DNA from: Prorocentrum cordatum
Taxonomy: Eukaryota > Sar > Dinophyceae > Prorocentrales > Prorocentraceae
Direction of reading: 5' to 3'
Assembly (NCBI GenBank): GCA_963575745.1
Contig: CAUYUJ010014760.1
Location: 209,001-273,000, forward strand
Length of the DNA stretch: 64,000 nucleotides
Position 1 is the first letter of the stretch. Each line of letters starts with the position of its first letter. The notes below the pieces were generated by a model, which worked only from the letters and a program-made list of their open reading frames with translations, did no database searches and was not told where the DNA came from. The position numbers and the translations under genes were made by a program. Of this stretch, positions 56,126 to 64,000 are shown in pieces.

Positions 56126-56290
56126 CCAGCAGGGCGACGAGCACCAGATCGACGAGCACGAGAGGGCGGCGCGCAGCAGGGCGACGAGCACCAGGAGGGC
56201 CCGCCCATCGTGATGCGCGGCTTCTTGTGATCGAAAGATCGGCTTCGGCCGCGCAATAATCCGTCATCATGACCGTCACCACTGTCATCG

Positions 56291-56428
<138 letters not shown>

Positions 56429-56539
56429 CATCACATCATCACCATCACCATCACCATCACCATCACCATGATCATCATCGTCATCGTCATCATTATCATC
56501 ACCATAATCACCACCGTCATCATCATGACTACCGTCTCA

Positions 56540-57249
56540 ATCGGCACCATTTGTTATCCGAGTCCGTATCCTTGCCATGTGTGTCAGAGTCTCGTATCCG
56601 TGTGCTATCCGAGTCCGTATCAATCGGCACCATGACCGTGTCCCAATAAGCACCATGTGTCAATCCGCCCCTCCTCTTGATCCTCCTCCTCCTGAGCTCG
56701 GCGCGCGCGCCTGGTTAGGGATTCACGATTTAGCCGCGAGCCAAGATGTGCCCCCCCTCCCCCCTTTATCCCCATCGGAATTTCCAAGTCTGCGTTGGGC
56801 GGCCGCATCGCTTCCCTGACGGATAGCTGGCACCCCCGCATTTTCTGGATTGATGATCTCACCCCCAGGATCCCACCCCCAGGCAGAAGCACTATGCGAT
56901 AGGAGATGGGGAAACGGATGGTTGAAGAGAAGGGGCGGGTGACACAAGAGGAAACGGGAGAGGAGACTGAGGATGTTGGGAAGGATGCGGGGGTAGAGGC
57001 GGTGCCATCGGTCGGGGGCCGCCACCGCCGCCACCTCATCCACCGTTTGCCGACCATCCTCCAAATCCCCCTTCCTGCTCTCCCCCTAACTTGCTGCTCC
57101 CCCCTTAACTGCTATCCCCCTTACTGCTCACCCCCGCCGCCGCATCCTCCACCTTTCCCTCTTACTGCTCCCCCCCTACCGCCCCTCCCTCCCAGCGTCA
57201 TTCCACCTCTCATTTCGCGCCTTCACGCGCGCAAGCGTTTGCTCTAGCC
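56540..57249. other. Sequence upstream of the spliced gene, possible earlier exon
   Basis: Repeats of CCGAGTCCGTATC occur at 56558-56620. A plus frame with acidic composition ('GRVTQEETGEETEDVGKDAG') at 56906-57020 could be an upstream exon, but no splice join is clear. The stretch 57060-57190 is C/T-rich and could serve as an intron polypyrimidine region. Confidence 0.3.
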
Positions 57250-57868
57250 ATGCTGGTGGTTGACTGGTCCGCCGACGGCATCCCGCGGCAAATCGGCTAC
57301 CGCACACCGCCAGACGGGCTGGACCGTAACCGCCCTGGTTGGCACAACGCCAGGAACGGTATTGAGCTCGACGACGAGGAGGAGCTCGTGGCCTGCGACC
57401 TATGGGTCGGGCCACGCCGCTTCCCAGCCCCGCCGCGGCACTTGCCCCCGCGGCCCCGCTCGGACCTGCCGCCGTGGGCCCCTCACAGGCTAGAGCTGCC
57501 GCAGCCCATGCAGTGCCCAGCGTATTGGCACTTCGTGGAGTTCCGCGGGGTGCCCGAGCTGTGGTTCGTCCCGTTCTGGCTCCCGCTCCACCGCCGCGGC
57601 ACGCACGACCCGCGCGTGATCGTCATGATCGTTCGCGCTGCCGAGTTCGACCATCCCTTTGGGTGCCCCAATTGTGATGGGTGTCTCTCTCTCTCTCTCT
57701 CTATTCCTATCCCTCTCCACACCTTTGAAGATGGTTCCTTTCTAAATTCGCTCGTTTCCCAGGTACTGCTGGTACTCATACCTGCACTGGCCTGGGGTGC
57801 TGCTTCCAGCAAACGAGCGCAACCAGCCGTTGGTGCCGTTGCCCCCCTTCTCGGCGGGTTGCCCTTGA
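57250..57868 (+). CDS. Probable two-exon (or longer) protein gene, function unknown
   Basis: Exon 1 (57250-57662) reads 'MLVVDWSADGIPRQIGYRTP', 'DGLDRNRPGWHNARNGIELD', 'DEEELVACDLWVGP', 'CPAYWHFVEFRGVPELWFVP' and 'PRVIVMIVRAAEFDHPFG'. A 100-base intron (57663-57762) starts GTGCCC, contains (CT)n and ends CGTTTCCCAG followed by G, the AG-G junction common in dinoflagellates. The join keeps the frame and gives 'HPFGYCWYSYLHWPGVLLPA' and 'NERNQPLVPLPPFSAGCP', with TGA at 57866-57868. Aromatic-rich, balanced composition on both sides of the intron supports a real gene. The frame is open upstream of Met 57250, so an earlier exon is possible. A strong acceptor (TTTTCTTTCAG-G, 57959-57970) downstream suggests a third exon that would replace the TGA ending. 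No family is recognised. Confidence 0.55.
57663..57762 (+). other. Spliceosomal intron, GT-AG, 100 bp
   Basis: The donor is GG|GTGCCC and the acceptor is CTCGTTTCCCAG|G. The interior has (CT)n at 57684-57702. Splicing joins two protein-like stretches in frame. Confidence 0.6.
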
Positions 57869-58319
57869 GCCAGGCCGCGTGGTGCATGTAAAACAGTCCT
57901 CCTCTACCTGATCCCCCCAGCCAACCTTCTCCCCTTCCCCTCCTCTCTCATCATTCCTTTTCTTTCAGGCGATTCCCCCTCACCCCCCCGCCATCGCCCT
58001 CCAACCTCCAACTGGCGATCCCCCTGCCCCGCGCCTTCATGTAATTCAGAAGGGCCTTGCATAACAACCTTTTTGGTCCGAGATGTCGAGCCGCGTGAGG
58101 ACCCCTCCTCCCGTTCGGGTGCCCGTGGCGCCCCTGGGCCAGGAGTGCCTGGAAGCGGCGCTCGTGGAACATGTCGAGTCCCACGGATGTAGGGACGCCT
58201 TTGAATCGGGGCACTACAGCTTCCTCTTGAAAGATAAAGCTGTACATGCCCCAAGCCTGACAAAGAATCCGCTCTGGTCATGGGCGAAAATGGGGGAGGG
58301 TGTTTTGGGAGATGCCTGC

Positions 58320-58855
58320 GTATCAGACGTCGGTCTGACGTCGGTCTGACGTCAGACTGACGTCAGAATGATATAGGGTGCAACGTCGGTCTGACGTTGA
58401 TCTGACGCCAGACTGACGTCAGGATGACATAGGGTGCGACGTCGGTCTGACGTAAGACTGACGTCAAGCTGACGTCAGGCTGATATAGGGTGCGACGTCG
58501 GTCTGACGTTGATCTGACGCCAGACTGACGTCAGGAAATATAGGGTGCGACGTCGGTCTGACGTCAGTCTGACGTCAGACTGACGTCAAGCTGACGTCAG
58601 GCTGATATAGGGTGCGACGTCGGTCTGACGTTGATCTGACGCCAGACTGACGTCAGGATGATATAGGGTGCGACGTCGGTCTGACGTTAGGCTGACGTCA
58701 GACAGACGTCAGCCTTCCGACGTCAGCCTGACGTCAGTCTGACGTCAGACTGACGTCCGACTGACGTCAGGCTGATATTTGGTGCGACGTCAACCTTCCG
58801 ACGTCAACCTAACGTCAGACTGGTGTCAGACTGAATTCACTTCGACGTAGCATCG
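58320..58855. repeat. ~57-bp satellite rich in TGACGTCA palindromes
   Basis: GATATAGGGTGCGACGTCGG recurs near 58371, 58428, 58484, 58540, 58604 and 58661, with a diverged form at 58771. Between landmarks lie CTGACGTCAG palindromes, about 15 exact TGACGTCA in all. The same palindrome occurs at 55189-55215. Confidence 0.93.
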
Positions 58856-58859
58856 CATT

Positions 58860-60180
58860 TAGCCCCCCCCCGTGACCCTCTCTCCCCTCCTCCTACCCAT
58901 TAAAGGTCGAGACCCTCATCCAGAACATCCCCGGTGTGGAGGCGAGGTGGTCGGTGCTCCGCGACGCGTGCATCGCGGTGTTGCGTCGGTTCCACCGCCC
59001 TTTCGTGTCGTGAGCGTCGTCCTCCTTTTCAGCACAATGGTCCTCCTCCCGACCTCTCGTGCTCCTCCTACTCCCGTGGACCTGAGTCTCGTGTTCTTCG
59101 ATGTCCTCGTACTCCTCGCACTTGCGTGCTACCGACCATTACCTCCTCCCGACCTCTCATGCTCGTCCATGGTCCCTGTGCTCAAGGTCATCATGCTTCC
59201 CCCCCTCCTCCTCGTCCTCCTGCTCGTCGTCGTAGTCGTTGTCGTCCTCCTCCTCCGCCCCCTCCTCCTCCCACCCCTCCTCCTCCTCTTCCCACCCCTC
59301 CTCCTCCTCCTCCTCCTCCTCCTCCTCCGTATGATCCGTAGGTACAAGACGACAGGGGGAAAATAGGAGTCCTTTTTGTCCATGCGCCCGTGTGGGCAGG
59401 GGCGCGCAAAATGTCCAATACCTGAACCGAAAGGATAGCAGGATAGATAGATCCAGGAGGGATCTGAACGGTTTTCACACACATGCAGTACCAGAAGTGG
59501 CGCTCTGGCGCGACTTGGGACTCTCAGAAAGCGATAGTCAAGTTTGATCCGCCCTATGAAGTCCCAAAACCTGCGATTTTGCAAGAGTGAAGATTATCAG
59601 ACGGTTGTCTTCTAATGGGCCACTTCCCGAAATGAAAGTGATTTCTTTTAGAGACCTGCAAAAACGAGCTAACACAAAGGTTTATTGCAACATCGATGAT
59701 GCGCGTTGGGTTCACACTTGTATTCCTCATCCTTTTTCTCCTCGTTTTCTGCATCCGTCGTTGTCGGCGTGGTTGCTCTCGTCGTCGTCGTCGACGACCT
59801 CCTCGTCCTCGTCCTCGCCCGCCTCCTCGTCCTCATCCTCCACCTGCGAGAACCCGAGCACTGCAAGACATGCCATCGGTCAGCAAGGCCCCCCATCCTG
59901 GCTGTGCAGTAGGCCGCAGCTGCAGCCCCCCGGGTCCGTCTCCCCAAGCGTCAAGGCCCACACCAACGGCAGTGCAGGGAGGTCCGCTGGGCTCTCCGTC
60001 CAGGCCTCCAGGCCTGGCGGGCAGGACACGCGGACGAGAAGCAAGACAAGGACGAAGAGCAACTGCAGCAGCAGGTGAAGCAGAAAAAGCACAGGCAAGA
60101 GCAATTCTATGCCCCAAACAGTGTTTGCACTCGGGGTGCTTTGCTCGTTGAGGGAAACATTGGACTTTGATATTACGGTT
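58860..60180. other. C/T-rich and unassigned sequence
   Basis: (CTC)n-type tracts lie at 59190-59335 and GTC/CTC runs at 59757-59850. The remaining frames have no recognisable domain. Confidence 0.4.
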
Positions 60181-60184
60181 TCTG

Positions 60185-60420
60185 GTTGTCACCCTTGTGC
60201 CCTATGATGGGTTCCGCTTGATACCCCAGCCGTCGGTACCCTGTGGTTGTCGCGAATTCGCGGTGCCGCCCTGGTGCTGTATGACCGGTGCCGTGCGGTT
60301 CCCCAGTCGTTGGTGCAATATGGCTGTCGCGAATTCAGGTTGCCGCCCTGGTGCCCTATGGCGGGCGCCACATGATTAGTGCCTTGCGGTTGGTGCCCCA
60401 TGATGCTGCGGCCCAAAACA
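60185..60420. repeat. Degenerate GGTGCCCTATG / TGGTTGTCGCGAATTC repeats
   Basis: GCTGTCGCGAATTC-like blocks at 60247 and 60323 and GTGCC[CG]TATG words spaced about 20-40 bases apart. Confidence 0.65.
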
Positions 60421-61190
60421 TTTGCTCTAATGATAAGATCTGGCCCCCTCCCGACCCCGGACTTAACGATTCCCCTTTTCGTAATCTGGATCCCCTTGTG
60501 GGCCCAAGACCGCCCAAGGACGGCCCAAGGGGTCCCCAAAAGTATGCGCACACACGCGTTGCTGAAATATCCATACACGTCGGTCGGCAGAAGTAGGTAG
60601 AAACATGAAGTAGGAAGGCGGATATAGTGCATTCGGTCCAGGTCCGCCCAGGAGAATAACAAAACACAGCAAAAGCATGCCGATTCTTGACGTAGGAAGG
60701 CGCTTGAAGTAGCTTGGGATCAGGGAATCAACGACTGCCGTGTATTTCAGAATGCATTGCAACAAAAACTGACGGCACAAAGTCCAGACGCACGCGCACA
60801 CATCGAAATCAGACTCAAGACAATAGTTACGCAAGCATTTCAACACACAACATCGAAAGCCCTCCAAATTGCTCATCCTACATGTTGCAAATTGTCTTCA
60901 TGCCAATATCGTACAAATCCATGTGCGGATCCGCCATGCGTTGCATCTGCGTTGATTTAGCATGCGCATTGTGCACGAATCCGTAGCAAATAATACCATG
61001 CGGCCCACACGCGCGCGCCGCCACGCGACCGTGCCGACATCATACAAAACAGAAAAACATTGAATTTCAAAGCAGCCCACGCAAGAGCTCTTAAACGACT
61101 AGCGACAACATGTTCTCCAACGAAGAATGAGTGATTGCTTGAGTTCATGATCGCGTGCAATTCCCCACCATCACCCGCATCAGCGCCATC
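60421..61190. other. Unassigned sequence
   Basis: A short CCAAGACCGCCCAAGGACGG segment (60506-60535) belongs to the CAAGA family. No gene is supported. Confidence 0.4.
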
Positions 61191-61194
61191 GCCT

Positions 61195-61390
61195 CACATC
61201 CGTGATCGTCAACGCCAACCGCTGGCATTGCCGCCATCCTCATCACAATCACTGCATCACCGACACATGAAAGTCATCACCGTCATCGTGGTCAACAACA
61301 TCGGCCACGTCATTGGCATTCCGACGGGCATCGTCATCACCGCCAACATCATCATCGTAGTCGCTGTTGTCGACATCGCCCTTGCATCGG
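61195..61390. repeat. Degenerate CATCAC/GTC triplet tract
   Basis: CATCACCG, CATCGTC and GTCATC words without a consistent longer unit. Confidence 0.6.
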
Positions 61391-61589
61391 AGAGAGCGCG
61401 TTTTACGGACGTTTGCCTTGGGAACATTCGGCGGCGCGCTTTGAAACGAAATGGGGAATGGGCCCTCCCGCAACATTCGGCGCCGTCGATGAGAACGAGG
61501 GAGACTCCCCTCACCCTTCCCCCCCCCCCTCTCGACCCCTCCCAAGGGGAGGGGAGGGTGTCCAAACCTTCCCCCATCCCGTCCACGCC

Positions 61590-61785
61590 GGCGCGGGCGC
61601 CGGCGCTGGCGGCCGCCAGCAGCGCCGACGGCGGGGACGCAGCGACGATGACCAGAATGGGCCCAAGGGGGGGGGCGGGGTCCATGCCCCCACCCCCCTG
61701 CGCCGGCGATCGGCGCTGGCGCTGGCGCTGGCGGCCGCCAGCAGCGCCGACGGCGGGGACGCAGCGACGCTCACCAGAGAGGGCC
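61590..61785. repeat. Direct duplication carrying the 16-bp palindrome GCTGGCGGCCGCCAGC
   Basis: The palindrome occurs at 61605-61620 and 61727-61742, both followed by AGCGCCGACGGCGGGGACGC and AGCGACG. The copies are 122 bases apart. Confidence 0.9.
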
Positions 61786-61974
61786 CAGAGACCGCAGAGA
61801 GAACACACAAATCGCCATATCGAGCCCTCGCCCCCCAGAAGCCACCGAGAGGCCCCTAGGAAGGTCCACGAGGCTTCATACATGCTCCCCAGACGCCCCC
61901 GAAACCCTTCTGACGAGACCTCAAGAGGCACCCGTTAGAACTCTGACCCAAAGCCAAAACACGGTGGCGGGATG

Positions 61975-63058
61975 AGCCGGAAGCCGCACCAGCACCAGCA
62001 CCAACACAAACCACAACACCTGCACCACCACCACCACCACCAGAACCACCACAACCCACCACCACAACCACCACCATCATCGCAAACCATTACACAACCA
62101 CCACCGAAAACTCCACCAGCACAACCACCACCACAACCCACCACAATCCACCACCACTTCAATCCACCACCACCACCACCAAAAACCACCACACCATTAC
62201 CAGCGCCATCGCCACCATGGCCACCACCACAATTATCACCACAACCCACCACCACCACCGCAAACCAGCACACCACCACCACCACCACCACAACTACCAC
62301 AACTACCATTACCACCACCCACCACCCACCACCCACCACCACCGCTTCCAGCAGCAGCTTCGACACCACAAACCAAAACACCAACACCACCACAACTGCC
62401 ACCACCAATACCACCACCACCACCACCTCAACCCACCACCACCACCATCAAACCACCACACAATCACCACACAATCACCACCACAGCCGCCACCACCACC
62501 ACCATCACCACAAATCACCACCACCACCACCACAACCACAACCCACCACCACCACCAGTCTACCACACCACCACCGCCACCACAACAACCCACCACACCA
62601 CCACCACCACAAACCACCACACCACCACCACCACCGCCACCACCACCAGCACCACCAGCACCACCTCCACCACCCACCGCCACCGCCACCACCACCACCG
62701 CCACCCACGCCACAACAAACCACCACACCACAACCACCACCACCACCACCGCCACCACCGCCACCACCGCCACCACCTCAACAACCCACTACCACCACCA
62801 CAAAACAACACCACACCACCACCAAACCACCATGACCACCACCAACCAACTACCACCACAACCACCACAACCACCAACACCACCCTTAACCACAACCATC
62901 AACACCACAACAAACCACCACCGCAAGCACCAGCACCACCACTACCGCCACCAAAACCACAACCCACCACCACAACCACAACCACTGCCACCACCACCAC
63001 CACCACCACCACAACCACCACGACAAACCACCACACCACCACCACCACCACCACCACC
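61975..63058. repeat. (CCA)n triplet array, 1.1 kb
   Basis: ACCACC with CAA, CGC and ATC interruptions. Frames give poly-Pro/His/Thr on plus and poly-Val/Trp/Gly on minus. Confidence 0.95.
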
Positions 63059-63229
63059 TTTCCCTGCGGCTGCACCCTCCGCACCTCCCGCGACAAAGTT
63101 CGAGCTCTTGTGTTGTCATATTCCACTCATGTTCGATGAGTTACTTAAGGCTTTCATTGGCTGTACTTGGTTACGGCTAGTTTCAGAGTCCCACAGACAT
63201 CCGAAGACATACTAAGACACATCTGTTTT

Positions 63230-63490
63230 TCATTATTATCGCCGTCACCGTCGCCAACGCAATCGCCACGACCATCATCATGATAACGCTCGTCATCCTC
63301 ATCATCAGCATCGTCGCCATCGTCATCAGCAGCATCATGCGAGCCCCATCACCATCATCGTCCTCATCATCCGCATCGCCATCACCAGCAGCATCATCAT
63401 ACTCACCATCATGCTATGATTTGTATCATCACCATCACCATTATCATTGGCATCGTCATCGCCACCGCCATCGAGCGCCACCAGCGCCAT
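63230..63490. repeat. Degenerate CATCAT/CATCGC triplet tract
   Basis: CATCATC and CACCATCA words with GCC interruptions. Confidence 0.75.
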
Positions 63491-63534
63491 CAGCACCACA
63501 ACCTCGTTACATCGCCATCGGCCGCAGCATCCAG

Positions 63535-63870
63535 GCCTCGGGAGGCCCTGCGCGCCCCGGAATGCCAGAGCGCGTAGATCACCGAACACTTGGGGCCTCT
63601 GGAATCCTGGGGCCCCTGGAGCCCCAGACCCCCATCAACCCTTAGGCCCTGGGGGGCCCTGGGCGCCCCAGAGCCCCTGGGGCCCTTGGAACACTTGGAG
63701 CCTCTGGAACCATAGAAGCCCCTGGAGCCCCAGACCCCTATACTGAACCCCTAGGCCCTGGGAGGCGCTGAGCGCCCCAGGCCCTGGGAGGCAATGGGCG
63801 CACCAGACCCCGAGCCCCTGGGGCGACAGGAACACCCGAGCACCCGAGATCCCGACCCCCAGATCCACCC
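63535..63870. repeat. Degenerate CCCCTGGAGCCC / GGCCCTGGGAGGC repeats
   Basis: Irregular 10-14-base units (CTTGGAGCCTCTGGAACC, CCCCTGGAGCCCCAGACC). No gene. Bases 63871-64000 are unassigned. Confidence 0.65.
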
Positions 63871-64000
63871 TAGGCGGGATCGGAGCGGTTGTGCCAAAAG
63901 GCATATGGCAGGAATGGCTGTGATAACATCGGCACCCCATGGCGCAGCATTGGCACCGCGATTTGGTAATTCAACGAATCGCTTGGCAAAAAGAATTTGC

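Noticed and set aside
61972-63215. Long His/Pro/Thr-rich open frames
   Set aside because: Direct translation of the CCA triplet array.

Overview
The window looks like nuclear DNA of a dinoflagellate. It is very GC-rich and about three quarters of it is micro-, mini- and satellite repeat or low-complexity tract. The recognisable coding remnants match protein families that I know, from memory, as multicopy and largely dinoflagellate-specific. Most recognisable genes between 3 and 49 kb lie on the minus strand, in keeping with the one-directional gene tracts of these genomes. I could not run a database search, so a Prorocentrum-like source is only a guess. No rRNA, tRNA, CRISPR, origin or exact spliced-leader sequence was found.

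Layout. 0-0.9 kb (+): 3' end of a retroelement-like gene, RNase H plus a zinc ribbon. 3.1-10.6 kb (-): one long decayed composite gene, read from high to low coordinates. It has an N-terminal region, an Ala/Pro/Gln-rich linker, a CDGNCGVD segment, the second half of a DDE-transposase-like core, a coiled coil and an EEP (endonuclease/exonuclease/phosphatase) domain ending near GDFNM. 10.6-29.5 kb: repeats only, including a 1-kb GT/GC microsatellite, a 0.77-kb minisatellite, a duplicated module at 14.4-17.4 kb, a 12-unit ~146-bp satellite, a 20-bp tandem array and an inverted pair at 22.3/24.8 kb. 30.0-35.2 kb (-): a second conserved protein gene, split by a block of CTA triplets and poly-G. 36.0-37.0 kb (-): the 3' part of a third gene. 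38-47 kb: hairpin pair, a 1.2-kb heptamer array, and CAAGAGGCC-type arrays that change orientation. 48.0-48.8 kb (-): two small overlapping ORFs. 49-57 kb: repeats, a 52.2-kb palindrome array and a 55-kb palindrome cluster. 57.25-57.87 kb (+): a probable spliced gene with a clear 100-bp GT-AG intron. 58.3-58.85 kb: a TGACGTCA-rich satellite. 60-64 kb: further repeats, including 1.1 kb of CCA triplets.

The most unusual signal is a 12-base near-palindrome, CCGCAACTGCGG. I counted 30 exact copies and many one-base variants, all in one orientation. They occur only in the two gene blocks (3.4-10.4 and 29.8-37.8 kb) and never in the repeat deserts. In the sense strand (CCGCAGTTGCGG) it has no stop in any frame and is usually read as Ala-Ala-Val-Ala. 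It behaves like an inserted nano-repeat tolerated inside coding sequence. Other notable structures are hairpins that always occur in pairs (2.98, 29.55 and 38.0 kb), palindromic arrays with regular spacing, and inverted flanks around the heptamer array.
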